This document shows, piece by piece, positions 11,728 through 23,340 of a stretch of 64,000 nucleotides of DNA. The stretch is taken from contig CP136065.1 in NCBI GenBank assembly GCA_032622095.1, positions 42,073,503 to 42,137,502 of the forward strand, written 5' to 3'. Every line of letters starts with the position of its first letter. Positions within the stretch are counted from its first letter, which is position 1. The notes under the pieces are model-generated. The model made no database searches, was not told the DNA's origin, and worked only from the letters and a program-made list of their open reading frames with translations. The DNA is from Siphonodentalium dalli (taxonomy: Eukaryota > Mollusca > Scaphopoda > Gadilida > Siphonodentaliidae). A program made the position numbers and the translations under genes.

Positions 11728-11899
11728 ACACTCTTTCTTATTTTCTACCCTCATAATGGTAGCCACGAATAACATCACACTAAACAATCTTTGCGCTGGT
11801 GCACAATGGACCAGTTTTCAATTCATACATGTAGTATATTTTTTTTAAATGGTGCCCCCCCCCCACTTTTTTGTAGCTTCCGCCGCCTCTGCCGTTGAA

Positions 11900-12720
11900 T
11901 TGTGGGAAATGGCCGCAACGTAGATGTCGTATTTAGTGTCTAGACCGACAGTAAAGATATAATGTTGTTATTCAAAAATTATATCTTCGCTGTCACTTAC
12001 TTCGGGTAAAATCACGGAATAATACTGAACGAATATCAATGCGCGACGGAACTTCCTGTATAAACACCTAAGTAATGTTATTATTTCGTTATTAGAATGT
12101 CAAGCGTATTGTTATTTTGGGATATTAATTAGGTATCCGTCCATAATTATTTGTCGCTTTTAGTGATTATTTGTGGAAACTATTTTCTTTAAAACTAATT
12201 TCTCGCCATTTGAAAGTGGTTCGTTGGCTATCAGTTGGCGAACAACAACAATCAATTTCAACTGAAATTTTGTGTACGCTTTGTGGGACATTATTTGCCA
12301 ACAGTTAAAGGGGTACTGTACGCCAAATGTTGTTGTTGGTTTCTATAGTCTCCGAGTCTGAGAATAAGGTAACACTTTTTTCATTATTTGAAAGTCTGTT
12401 GAGTACGAAGTAGTGTTACGGATGACAAATTTACCGGAATGCAAAAATAGAAATTGTCGTTGTCGAGTAATTTTTGTACAGTTTTCAACCAAATGAATCA
12501 AATAAAAGTATACTCGTCCCATATAATCATTTAAGTTATTGTATCGTCGCTAGTCAGTGAGTGGCTTGAGTGTTCTCCCCGTATCATCATAATATTTTAA
12601 GCGATCGTGTGTGCGATCGGTTTAACAAGCCAGTATCCCTCATTTACTTTATTTGATTACGCAAATTCGTAATTTAATTGACGCCATTTTATGGCTCCAG
12701 TCATAAATTCAATTTATATC
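11900..12720. other. Unassigned sequence with a small hairpin
   Basis: A hairpin with arms around GACAGTAAAGATATAAT / ATTATATCTTCGCTGTC lies at ~11,948-11,995. The phrase AAAGGGGTACTGTACGCC at ~12,307 resembles the start of some dispersed repeats. No gene is recognised. Confidence 0.4.
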
Positions 12721-12723
12721 AAA

Positions 12724-13632
12724 CTAGAAGGTGACCCGACTTCGTCCGGGCTTTGACATTGAATTGTCTATTTTGAAGGCCAAGGTCAAGTGGGGTCACG
12801 ATTTGACCCGTCCAAAACACAGTGCCCGAACAAAAGTACCCGACAAAAGTACCCGTCGAAATCCATCCGGTTTTACCCGATTTGACCTTGAATTGACCAT
12901 TTTGAAGGTCAAGGTCAGGTGGGGTCAAACACCAACACCCCAAAAATGGTGGAAATCGGCCCAGCGGATACCGGGAAATCGGCCCAGCGGATACCGAGAT
13001 ACCCTATGCATCAAATTTCGTCCGTAAAAATCCGCCAGTTTAACCCGATTTGATTTCATGCACTGAAGTATATAAACGCGCCTCATATACACACGCTCAT
13101 TAATTATCAAGTTTCAACGTAAAGATAAATTACCATCGGTGCCCGAGATATCGCCAAGACATCTGAAACAGTCAAATGCATCGGCCTGTTAAGAGTTAAC
13201 GTGATCTAACTTTATGACCTCTAACGACGTCATAGAAGTTACGCATTGTTTTTACCCTGATAGAAGATCGTACCACTTCTTCTTAATAATTGAGGCAGAT
13301 AACTAAAACGGATACATACATATTATATATCGTTGGAAAGAGGAAACACGAAAGATTCTCATAGTGTCATTATTATGACTGGCATGTTATTATTCGCGCT
13401 GTTTCGAATCGATTTGTAAGCACCGAACTGAAATATATTAGCGCAAAACGGCGTAAAAACAGATTTGACCTCGGCACGTGAAAAGTTGACCTCGCACGGA
13501 CAAATTAATAGGCCTATGTTAGTCCTGACCCGAAAATACCCCCACATACCAAGTTTCATCGAAATCGGCTGGGCCATTTTCGAGTCCATCGATTACACAC
13601 AAACAAACAGATCTTCCAAAATATATAATAGA
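12724..13632 (-). mobile_element. Helitron-like non-autonomous unit
   Basis: Read on the minus strand it begins TCTATTATATATTTTGGAAG at 13,632 and ends with the hairpin CCCGGACGAAGTCGGG plus TCACCTT and CTAG at 12,724-12,727. The body is TCAAGGTCA minisatellite plus a ~200-bp segment shared with 15,410-15,610. It touches the next unit head-to-tail at 13,633. TC start, 3' hairpin and CTAG end are Helitron hallmarks; no replication gene is present. Confidence 0.6.
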
Positions 13633-14960
13633 CTAGCAGGTTAGCCCGCCACCGGCGGCTTGTCCGAAACATGACATTTTTTTAATATTTTTTTTTAATT
13701 TTTAGCTTCACGCGTTTCAATAAGAAAAAATTGTACCCGGTAGCTCCACCCGTTTCCGAGATCTGGTCTGCGCGTGCGCGAAGCTGGCGTCGCACGGACT
13801 CGGCGACCCGATAAAATTTGTACCCGGCGCAAGATACCTTCACATAGCAAATTTCAAGTCGATAGCTCCACCCGTTTCCGAGATCTCGTCTGCGCATGCG
13901 CTGCACGGGCGTCGCACGGGCTCGGCGACCCGATAAAATTTGTACCCGGCGCAAGATACAATCACATACCAAATTTCAAGTCGATAGCTCCACCCGTTTC
14001 CGATATCTCGTCTGCGCATGCGCTGCACGGGCGTCGCACGGGCTCGCCAATACGACAGCGACGACCACCTGGTCAAACTACACTCACGTACCAAGTTTCG
14101 TCCCGATCGGTCGAGGTGTTGGTATCTGATGCAAAAGACGAAATTGTGAGTGTTGGTCAATAGTCCCCGCCGTGAACCTCATCGTCGCAAAGAGCGGACA
14201 GTCAATTAACCCCGTTGTGAACCTCAATCACCAACGCGACGTAAACATGTGTTGCGTTCTAAAAATAGGAAAGCACTTTCTCTCTGCATAATTCTGCAGA
14301 TGCTAATAACGTTGCTCCCCGTAGGTAGCAATATCGTTGTTGTTGATATTTACGGCATGGGGGCTATTTTCTTATTTAGCAAGTTTGAGCTCAATCGGTT
14401 CGAGTCTATAAAGGACACACTCATATATATGACACTTCCCGTGGGTAGCAAGTTTGAGCTCAATCGGCATTCCCTGGAATTTCCCGTAGATTGGCAGATT
14501 CCAGTAGCTTTTTATTACGGTATATCTGGGGAGAAATCTGATGCTATATTCGTGATTATCTGGGATGATTTCGGTATATAACTATATACTGTAAAAACAA
14601 AGCGCGCCATCCGTGCTCGCAGGGTTGGTCAGAAACAAATGTTTTTTAAATTTAATGTATGTTCCGTATATCTCTCTGCAGATGCAAATAGCGTTGAATG
14701 GCAAACAGACGCTCTTTATAGAGATGCGTCAAAAACAAACGCTCATTAAATAATCACTTGATTAACCCACGCCGTGCCTTTGCGGTGATTTGAGATTGGA
14801 GAACGGGTGCTCTGAGCTTTTCTAAACTGCGACCACGGTCGTGTCGGTGGGATTTGACACTTACATAGGAAGTTTGAGCTCAATGTGTACACGCGTTTTG
14901 GATTCTATGAAGTACACACACACACACACATATACGAAGTCTCAAAATATATAGTATAGA
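13633..14960 (-). mobile_element. Second head-to-tail Helitron-like unit
   Basis: On the minus strand it runs from TCTATACTATATATTTTGAG (14,960) to a different 3' hairpin (GCCGCCGGTGGCGG) followed by GCTAACCTG and CTAG at 13,633-13,636. It contains ~117-bp tandem units ('CGATAGCTCCACCCGTTTCC', 'GCGACCCGATAAAATT') at 13,740-14,100. Frames at 13,682-14,163 and 14,249-14,581 are repeat-derived and lack homology I recognise. Confidence 0.55.
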
Positions 14961-15620
14961 CTAGAAGGTGACCCGACTTCGTCCGGGCTATTCAAAAACC
15001 AAATTTCAAGTCGATTGCTCCACCCGTTTCCGAGATCTGGTCTGCGCATGCGCGAAGCTCGGCGAAGCTCGGCGACCCGATAAAATTCGTATCCGGGGCA
15101 AGATACATTCACATACCAAATTTCAAGTCGATAGCTCCACCCGTTTCCGAGATATATAGCCCAATGTCATTTGCGGATACCTCGGCCGGTGATGAGTTAA
15201 CGCGACATCGGCCTGTTAAGAGTTAACGCGATCACGTCACGATATGTTGATGGCGTAATATATTTTTTTACGCAATGATTTTCGATGAGCGAAGCATGGT
15301 CCTGCGTTCTTCCCGATAATTAAGGTAGAAACTTTAAATGTACACAGGCGTGTGATGCATCATTGGAAAGATGAAGCCACACAGATTCTAACCGTGCAAA
15401 TTATATGACTGGCAATTTATTATTCGCGCTATATCGAATCGATTTGTGAGCACCGAACTGAAATATATTAGCGCAAAACGGCGTAAAAACAGATTTGACC
15501 TCGGCACGTGAAAAGTTGACCTCGGATCTGAAAATCAATAGGCCTATGTTACTCCTGACCCGAAAATACCCCCACATACCAAGTTTCATCGAAATCGGCT
15601 GGGCCATTTATGTTCACCAA
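14961..15620 (-). mobile_element. Third, truncated Helitron-like unit
   Basis: Starts on the plus strand with CTAGAAGGTGACCCGACTTC, i.e. an intact minus-strand 3' end. It carries one and a half of the ~117-bp units and then the segment homologous to 13,400-13,580; homology stops at GCTGGGCCATTT (~15,607), so the 5' end is lost. Confidence 0.5.
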
Positions 15621-15689
15621 GGAAACGTTCCTGGTCAAGTCCATAGGCCTCCTTTAGAAAAAATGGAAGCATCTTAAGCCGTAGATAAT

Positions 15690-16190
15690 ATCCAATGTAA
15701 GTTTCTAGATAGTAATATAAATGGGTGTTCTGCCATGTTCACACAGACTTGAAATGTTGGCAGAATTTCGATTTATACCTAGTACGAATTTACAAAATCT
15801 GGTGTTAATCTTTTCAAAAGGCGTTGAATCTTTGATCAAGCACTTCTCAGTGTAATCTCCTATCCAAACTTCTAATCCATAAGTTATAATGTGTCTGATG
15901 AGGGTGTCAAACAGTTTATTAGCTAAGTCTGTATTAGATGTTTTGAATTAAAAATTAGATTTAAGTGAGAAAATAGCTTTAAGAGCTGTATTAGCCATAT
16001 GTTAACAGCATGTTGTAAATTGCCAGTATAGTAAAATATATAACCGAGGTATTTGTAGCATTGGACATATCATGTTCAGCAATTGATAATCTAAAATTTA
16101 ATTTAGAATAATCTTTTATCTTTTTAGTTCTATTTATATGAATTTTGAGCTTCCATGTTTCGAAGCAGTTCTAAGCACATTCTGAAGAAC
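15690..16190 (-). pseudogene. LINE relic: region downstream of reverse transcriptase
   Basis: On the minus strand, ~15,700-15,905 reads as KLFDTLIRHIITYGLEVW, then FEKINTRFCKFVLGINRNS and SLCEHGRTPIYI. These match the conserved segment after the RT catalytic core in many invertebrate LINEs (KLFDxxIxPIxxYGxEVW ... FCKxxLG ... GELGRxP). Upstream to ~16,190 the frame is broken by several stops but WKLKIHINRTK (~16,150) is still readable. It is a decayed fragment lying just downstream of TRIM-like copy 1, of the same general type as 44,225-44,679. Confidence 0.65.
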
Positions 16191-16199
16191 CACCAACTT

Positions 16200-16353
16200 A
16201 CATTACAGTTCGACTACGTTGTCCCTCATGATCCACTGTGACTTGGCGTTGTCCCTCATGATACAATGTGACTTGACAGTGTTGTAACTGATTACTTGTC
16301 TGCCTTTTATATAAATCGTGCATATATAAACTACTACATGTACGGGAACTTCT
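16200..16353 (-). other. 3' flank of TRIM-like copy 1
   Basis: Matches 61,770-61,904 downstream of copy 3 (GACTACGTTGTCC, ACTGATTACT, GGAACTTCTCTAGACATTTT), showing that copies 1 and 3 were duplicated together with downstream DNA. A 30-bp direct repeat (GTTGTCCCTCATGAT) is present at 16,219 and 16,247. No AATAAA is seen here. Confidence 0.6.
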
Positions 16354-17841
16354 CTAGACATTTTGCATCCGCGGAATGTATGATGTAATATTGGAATTAT
16401 TTGAAACCATGAAGCACATCCTGGTAGGGTTGACGCATATTCCGACGGGATTGGTTACTGATATTACTGAGCGACTACATTGTCCGTCACGGCTCAGTTC
16501 CATCACTCCATTACTGCCGTAGTTGCAGACGTAAATGTTGGCTCCAAACACACACACGCCCATCGGACCAGATCCACCACACGGTATTGTTCTGAGATGT
16601 GTCGTGAGATCTGGGGACAAAACTACCACATTATCTGCTGTATAATCCGTCACAAACACAGCGTCGGCCTCCGGAGATACAGCCACGCCATGTGGATACT
16701 TGAATGTATATAACGACTGAGAAATGACGTCACCGATCGTTGATAGAGCACGCACGCAGCGATCCGTGAAACATGCAACGACTAATCTGTCGCCGACGGC
16801 TTCGATACCTGCACACAGGAAACGATGTTTGGTGACTAAGATCTGATGTTTGATATACCGATATCTGATCACGATCATCCGTTACGTAGATGCGATCATT
16901 CATAAGACATACACCATATGGTTGGCAGGCGTTCTTGAGAGCGACAGACTTGGTGGTTTCGCCACTTTGGGTTACCACACTGAGTCTGTACTGACCAGAG
17001 GACGCAACAATCATATCCGACTTCAGATTCCTGTTGAGAAATGCCATGACTGACCAAGTTCCTCCGCACGAAAAGTCCATTTCCTTTGCCAATTGTATGA
17101 TAGGCTTTTCACAAATATGGATATTACAGGACTCTTTCAAAATATTCTGTACAGAATCGAGAACGCCTTTATTGGTGACGACTTCATAATCTATCGGCGA
17201 TAAGTCTTCGTAATCGCTGATCAGGCGTTCTGATTTGGATATCGCCTGGCGGAGCTTGATTGAACGTCCGTTAAGGGTTTGAGCTCTTTGTGCAATCGAT
17301 TCTTCAGAGGTGGCATTGTCAGAAGCGACAGGAGCGTCATCTATTCCCGAATTTATCACCGCGGCCCCCTCGCTAGAACCTAATTCCAACTCATGCCCTA
17401 GCTCTTCTGCCAATACTTGTTCTTGCTTCAGTTCGGACAGAACTTTTACTATCTTATCCACACTCCGTGCTGATAACTTGTGCTTTGACATAGTCTCCCT
17501 AACACCATTGATCGTTTTCTGCTCGCAGTCATCAACGACTCGGCGAATCTCAGAAAATAAAGTATGTATCTCCGTTATCATATCATTCTCTCGTCCGTCC
17601 TGCTTGGTTAACCACCCGGGAACAGATTCCTTCACCTCTTTTGCTTTTGAGATTAACTTATCAAGACACGATTCGTATTTTTGGACATCCGCTTTATTTT
17701 TGCTGCAGCCTTCGACAGCTCTTCGAGTTTACATTCGGGATATGTGATTTCATGGCACGAAGCACAGCATGGTATGAAGTGGGTGCCACAGAACGAATCA
17801 AATGGTCGGGAGTCAAGCTCACAGAATACAGCGGACGACAT
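16354..17841 (-). pseudogene. TRIM-like B-box/coiled-coil/NHL-like propeller protein, copy 1, broken
   Basis: The region is homologous end to end with the intact gene at 39,529-41,028. ATG is at 17,841-17,839 and the stop at 16,354-16,356. Two lesions break it: a 1-bp deletion near 17,697, straight after the B-box (frame ...KAAAKIKRMSKN instead of ...KAAAKIKADVQ), and an 11-bp deletion near 16,815 in the propeller (frame ...TSFPVCRYRS instead of ...GIEAVGDRLVV). Restoring 12 bases would give exactly the 1500-bp length of copy 2. The three readable pieces are the B-box (17,653-17,841), coiled coil plus first blades (16,730-17,650), and remaining blades (16,354-16,850). The C-terminus (ITSYIPRMQNV) is like copy 3, not copy 2. 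Probably non-functional; a truncated coiled-coil protein from an internal ATG (17,635) cannot be excluded. Confidence 0.85.
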
Positions 17842-18610
17842 GACTTTTCTGAAAAATAAAAGCAAAATTATCAACATGGGTCTCATTGTTGAATCGGGAA
17901 GGTTCGTCATAGGAAATAGCATATTATCGTGACTCCTTCATTTCTTAACACTAAACAAACACAGACGAATAGATCACTTTGGGAGATGTTGAGCGAAACA
18001 TTCAACAAACATAAATTGCATATGGCCGTTTGTTGAATTTATTATTGCAACATTTTACACCAATTAATAGAATTCTTTCTGCACTTTTATAACTTTCTAT
18101 AATTACAGTTTTTGTTGTGTCTTATTTGCGCATCCATATGCAACACGTGTTCTGTGTGCACCCCGTTGACGTCACACGATGTAAATGACGTTTGCCTCAA
18201 CTATGATCGAACGGACTAAAATAAAAGCATCATCACATATGACAAAACATGCCCTGTGTGTGCCTTTATAAACCGTGAAAGTCTGTATTTTTTAATGCAC
18301 GGATTCTATGACGGGTGGTGTGTAATAACACAGGACGACACGAGTGTTAATGGGTTTGTCGATACGGCACTTGTACCATCGTGTAAGGATAGAACTCGAG
18401 ACTGTGCCTCTTGTTCCATCCGCCCGCGGTAGCTCTCGTGTCACATCAACAGACCCATTAACACACTCGTGTTGTTATGTGTGTATATAGTACCTGTCCA
18501 CCTGTCTTTCGTCTGATTATATTTTAAGACATCCCTCCAGATGGATAATGGGCCATTTCATTGTATCATTATATAACTATTGGAGAATCCATTTAGCAAA
18601 TAAAGGGTTA
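17842..18610 (-). promoter_or_regulatory. 5' flank of copy 1: splice-acceptor-like site and shared upstream region
   Basis: On the minus strand the bases just before the ATG read CTTTTATTTTTCAG then AAAAGTC, a good polypyrimidine-AG acceptor, identical in kind in all three copies, so a 5'-UTR intron is likely. From ~17,930 to ~18,480 the sequence matches the upstream region of copy 3 (63,480-64,000). A palindromic stretch (GTTCAACAAAC-type arms, ~17,998-18,050) and an inverted repeat (ACACGAGTGTTAATGGGT, ~18,337 versus ~18,447-18,480) lie within it. At ~18,605 a segment (ATCTACTTCAGATTAACCCT on the minus strand) is also found upstream of copy 2 at ~39,163. Confidence 0.5.
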
Positions 18611-18689
18611 ATCTGAAGTAGATATATAACGAGACATAATACTTCCCTTGATATATTTCTAGTAGTTTGTAATTCATGGTGTATATATC

Positions 18690-19950
18690 AAGGACATGGA
18701 CGTGGCGACAGGGGGTTTGGGTGTGTCTCACCCCCAACGTTGGATAACATTTTCAACAGTTGGAAATTTCATATCTGACACAACATTAGTTGGAAATTTC
18801 ACACCAACAATAGGTTGAAAATGTTCTTGTAGTTTGATTTTCAAACAACTAAGTGGGGGGAATTTATTGTTTTTGGACCAATATTTGCATATTTTCCTTC
18901 TTTTGGTAAAAATTTTGGACTGAGATGGCCCATCATTCCAACCTTAGCGGGGTTTCAGGTTGGACATGTCCAACACTTAGAAAGCTTGTGTCCTGGTCCC
19001 TTCCCCGTGGCCAGTCAAACAGTGCTAGTTAATTTAAGAAAACAATTGTCCTACATTTGGTCAAAATTGTCACTGGAATTGTCATCAGTTGGAACTTTAC
19101 AACCTAAGTCGGAGTGTCAGGTTTGAAATGTCCAACTCTAGAAAGTCTTGAGGCTAGTCTAGATGCTAGGATTTTGGTCATGGTCGACCCAGTGTGTTCT
19201 GTCCCTCCCCCACGGCCAATATAAAACTGCTAAAGAGTTTAAGAAAATAATATTTTACTACATTTGGTCAAAACTGTTGACTGAAATCAGTTGGGAAAAT
19301 TCCAACCTAAGGGTTAGTATGAGGTTTGATTTTTCCAACACTAGGACAGTTTGGAGCTAGGATTTTGCGATTTTCTTGTTTAGTTTTCAAACTTTTCTCA
19401 AACCGGGCCGAACAACCATGGTCGGCCCGGTGTGTCCTGGTCGTGTTCATTTGACTGGAGTTAGACCACTAGATATTAGGATTTATGCAATTTTCATGTT
19501 CAAATATCTTAATATTATCATACCGGGTAGATATAACCATGGTTTATGAATAGGCTATTAGCCCTGAATACTTAGGTGCAAGGGGGTGGAATTATGCAAA
19601 ACCTTTGCTTGGTCTGATTCAATGGGTGCAAATGGAATTATGCAAAACCTTGTGTTTTGGTTTGATTCATGGGGGGGGGGGGGGCGCAAATTGAATTATG
19701 CAAAACCTTGTCTCTGGCCTGATTCAAGGGGGTGCAGTTGGAATTCCCCAATGTGGACAGCCCCCCCCCCCCCCAAACGGAGACCCTCTAGTCACGTCCA
19801 TGATCAGGGATTCCACTAAGGGGGAAACAGGTTGTGTTTCGCGAGGAATTGAAAACTTGGAATGGTCTGGTTTCCCAATGACAATTCAATGCTTTGGAAA
19901 CGCTTAAATTTACATACTAGTACTATTAATTAGATATCACATTGCAGCCA
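18690..19950 (+). repeat. Repeat family R, longest copy
   Basis: Contains two or three diverged ~270-bp units with 'GTTGGAAATTTCA', 'TTTGGTCAAAA' and 'CCAACCTAAG'. Related shorter copies are at 36,500-36,600, 45,140-45,640, 54,110-54,400 and, inverted, 61,150-61,350. The right part (19,570-19,740) has three ~55-65-bp units with GGAATTATGCAAAACCTT. No coding sequence is recognised. Confidence 0.6.
19741..19860 (+). repeat. Direct repeat, first copy
   Basis: 'GGAATTCCCCAATGTGGACA', poly-C, 'ACGGAGACCCTCTAG' and 'TTTCGCGAGGAATTGAAAAC' recur in the same order at 20,478-20,600, ~740 bp away. The pair brackets unrelated AT-rich sequence (19,900-20,470). Confidence 0.8.
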
Positions 19951-20477
19951 CTCTTGAAAACTAGATATTTCTTTCCAGACACTCATGATATATTTCGGTA
20001 TTCAAACATAAACTGTATTCTTTATAAACTCGGCTGATAGCCCATCAAACTCGGCTGATATCAGGTGTGGTATCATCTGGAACCAACCATTAAGTTTAGT
20101 TCTTCAAAGAACCCACCGAGTTCAAGGTTAAATGTCCTGGTCTAAAAATTTAACAGTTTGTCCACGCGTTTGCATGGGGTTTTCATTGACTTTTTCGAGT
20201 CATATATATTCGAAATTAAAATATGCATGGTCTATAGTTTTAATTAGACTTGTATAGACTCTGATCATTTTATTGCTGGGGGGAGTGGTAACTATATTGC
20301 TCATGTCACAAATAGGGGAGAAACGACATTGTATTAATATCATTCGATATTTCTTTCATCAGAACCAACATCAGGTGATATGAATTGTAAACGGTATAAC
20401 TTATTTACGAACTTATAGAACATACAGAAACAAAGACACTTTAAACGTGTTTATAACTTACATAGTGTCATGGAACA

Positions 20478-20600
20478 TTGGAATTCCCCAAGGTGGACAC
20501 CCCCCCCCCCCCCCCACGGAGACCCTCTAGCCACGTCTACGATCAGGGATTCCAGGTAGGGTGAAACAGGTAGTGTTTCGCGAGGAATTGAAAACTTGTT
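20478..20600 (+). repeat. Direct repeat, second copy
   Basis: Second member of the pair with 19,741-19,860, with the poly-C tract in the same place. Either a tandem duplication of ~740 bp or two ends of an element. Confidence 0.8.
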
Positions 20601-20718
20601 TCATAGAACATGCATTTAATGAACCAAATGGAACACATAGGAACTATAATATATTCCATGTTCTGGTTATATCCGGGGGAAATAGATATAGAACGAACGC
20701 AGTTTGAGAAACAAGTTT

Positions 20719-20897
20719 GGTTCCATGTGGAACCAGAATGTGTGTTGTGTACATGATTTGTTTGGTTCCATGTGGGACCAGAATGTGTGTTGTATACATG
20801 ATTTGTTTGGTTCCATGTGGGACCAGAATGTGTGTTGTGTACATGATTTGTTTGGTTCCATGTGGGACCAGAATGTGTGTTGTATACATGATTTGGT
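20719..20897 (+). repeat. 45-bp minisatellite, 4 copies
   Basis: GGTTCCATGTGGGACCAGAA starts at 20,719, 20,764, 20,809 and 20,854, spaced exactly 45 bp. As 45 is divisible by 3, all frames stay open through the array and create spurious periodic peptides on both strands; there is no start context or homology for a real protein. Confidence 0.95.
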
Positions 20898-21429
20898 TCT
20901 TTAATTCCGTTCATCGTGAAGAACCAACATGTTTCGTTTTTCAGTTGGGTCTTTATTTAGTTCTTCATGAAGAACAACAACATGTATGTTTGGTTTGTCG
21001 TTTTGGTTTCTCTATGTGCGTGTAGTCACAGTGATTTTCAAATATAACGAGAATTTCTGAATTGATTTGAAGTAATGCGAGCTTTCATGCCATTTCAAAC
21101 TGATATTTACTCCCAGTTAGGGAGCCCTGAAAGTTAATGCGCCTGAATTGTCGGAAGGACCGGACTGACGGCACAAACCAAATTCTTAAGTTCCGCAATT
21201 ACAGCATAAAGGGATCAGGGACCCACCAAAAATCCATATTCATAGTGTCAATGACACTGTAGCTCAACTTGGAGGCGTTAATAATTCTATGCTGAGCAGT
21301 CAATAGAATGACAACGAGGGAAAGTCAACAAGCTTCAGTAAATGGATTGTATTGTGTAAATGAAATTAATTTCATTTAAAACATTTCTCCACTAAAAGTG
21401 GTCTGCAGGGTGTGCCGATGGATTCAAAT

Positions 21430-22300
21430 GTGAAATCCAAGATGGCCCCACGCCCCCATCCTTTTTTAAACAAATTTCGGAAGAATAGGGCAGCATCCAT
21501 CTAAAGGTCTCACCAAAGAAACATATGAAGTTTGGATGAGAGATGAGGGACTTGGCATGTATAGTGTGTGCCAAATGATTTAGTCATGCAAAGAGTAAAA
21601 TACATGATGGCTGCCGGCGTCCATGTTTTAGTCGAAAATCGTTCAAATCGATTGCTCTCATCTAGCGGTGATCCTAATCATGCCTGTAAATTTACAAAAC
21701 TGTTCTCAGATATATGCGGGTGCAGAGTGTGCTGATTGATTCAAATTTGAAATCCAAGATGGCTACTGACGGCCATGTTTTTTAACAATTTCAGAAATAA
21801 TCGGTGGCTCCCATCTAGAGATCACCCCAAAGATCCGTATGAAGTTTGATGACGATCGGATGGGGAATGTGGCTTGTAGGGTGTGCCAAAGGATTTAGTC
21901 ATGCAAAGAGTAAAATCCAAGATAGCTTCTGGCGGCCATGTTTTTTTTTAATACAAATTTCGGAAATAATTGGTGGCTCTCATCTAGCGGTCACCCAAAA
22001 GATCCATATGAAATTTTAATGACGATCGGAAGAGGTATGTGGCCTGTAGGCTGTGCCAAAGGATTTAGTCATGCAAAGAGTAAAATCCAAGATGGCTGCT
22101 GGCGGCCATGTTTTTTTAACAAATTTCGGAAATAATCAATGGCTCCCATCTAGAGGTCACCGTAAAGATGAATATGAAGTTTGGTGGTGATTAAATGAGG
22201 GATGTGGTCTGTAGCCAAAGGATTTATTCATGAAAAGAGTCAAATTCAAGATGACTGCCGAAGGCCATGTTTTTTTTTATCAAAAATCGCTCAAATATGA
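21430..22300 (+). repeat. ~175-bp tandem repeat array in Q2
   Basis: Same unit as at 2860-3770: AAATCCAAGATGGC, GGCGGCCATGTTTTT, TTTAGTCATGCAAAGAGTAA. Unit starts lie near 21,430, 21,595, 21,750, 21,915, 22,085 and 22,245. Confidence 0.8.
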
Positions 22301-22969
22301 AAGCTCAAATCTAGATGAGATCCTAAACATGTCTGTAAATTTTAAAAACATTTCTCTAATAAATGCGGAATCAAATTACTTCGGTGAATTTAAGTCGTGG
22401 GGTGCAGGTACACTAGGCTATCAGTTCTCGGTCAAATAGCCACTTTCCAAAGTTTTTAATAGGGGCGGGTCAAACTACCCATTTTATCTGAAAATGCTGC
22501 AGATATCCGCTTATTAAGTTGGGTTTCTGTGTTAAGGACATACATACCACAGTAAACGGTGTAAATTTCAAAGACGTACGCGAAAGTTCGAATAAAAGTT
22601 ATATGTTTTACGTTTCGTGGGCTTCTGTCAAGACACAAAACACCCCTTCTTATCTGAAAATGATGCACAAATCCATTTCTTAAGTTATGTTATGATTACA
22701 TAAATGTCATGCTCGTACGTTCTCGAAAGATCGTTTAAAAGTGAGCTTTTTGGGGTTTTGCTTGGCCCCTGGCCCCTTTATGCTGTACTTGCGGAACTTA
22801 ATAATTCGGTTTGTGTCAAGCCTTTCGCACTCAATAGTTCGAATAAAACTTTCTGCGATCCCTACCTATACGGAAACATTTATACCTATAACGTGCCTTT
22901 ATATCCATAAAGATTAACATTTTTTCTCTCACATGCATGACCTTTAATACTATAGTAGGACATAGTAGA

Positions 22970-23340
22970 GTAGGCGATCGTGGTATAAATATTATTCTTC
23001 GTGATTTTGTCCCGAAATGTTTTACTCTTAATCATAGGGAACTGTAAAAAATAGTTCCTGAACCATCACAAAGCGGACAATAGAATGACTTCCGATGTAA
23101 CAGTTCCTGTACAGAACTTGGTAGAAATGGGTGAATTCCAATTAATCCCGCGTACCGAAAGGGGGGGGGGTGATACATTCCTAGTAGAGTAGGCGATCGT
23201 GGTATAAATATAATTCTTCGTGATTTTGTCCCGAAATGTTTTACTCTTAATCATAGGGAACTGTAAAACATCACAAAGCGGACAATAGAATGACTTCCGA
23301 TGTAACAGTTCCTGTACAGAACTTGATAGAAATGGGCGAA
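22970..23340 (+). repeat. ~205-bp tandem duplication
   Basis: GAGTAGGCGATCGTGGTATA through AATGACTTCCGATGTAACAG occurs at ~22,968-23,130 and again at ~23,186-23,340, separated by a poly-G stretch (23,160-23,170). In Q1 the corresponding pieces occur once each, ~640 bp apart (4870 and 5570). Confidence 0.8.

Larger units (their letters stand above)
10291..11891. mobile_element. hAT-like non-autonomous element with 8-bp TSD
   Basis: The element starts CAGGGGCGGTGGAGC and ends GCTTCCGCCGCCTCTG, which are imperfect inverted repeats (CAGRGGCGGYGGARGC). Exactly the same 8 bp, CCGTTGAA, flank it at 10,283-10,290 and 11,892-11,899. CAG-led inverted repeats with an 8-bp target duplication define the hAT superfamily. 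Subterminal poly-G/poly-C tracts follow the ends. No transposase frame is seen in its 1.6 kb, and a piggyBac-type MITE is nested inside, so the hAT insertion is the older. Confidence 0.85.

Noticed and set aside
13682-14581. Frames of 75-130 codons, Arg/Ala-rich
   Set aside because: They fall in ~117-bp tandem repeats that recur at 42.2-43.3 kb in the opposite orientation; frames are not conserved as proteins.
20543-21025. Open frames of 60-123 codons with periodic peptides on both strands
   Set aside because: They arise because the 45-bp repeat length is a multiple of three; no homology, and all frames are equally open.
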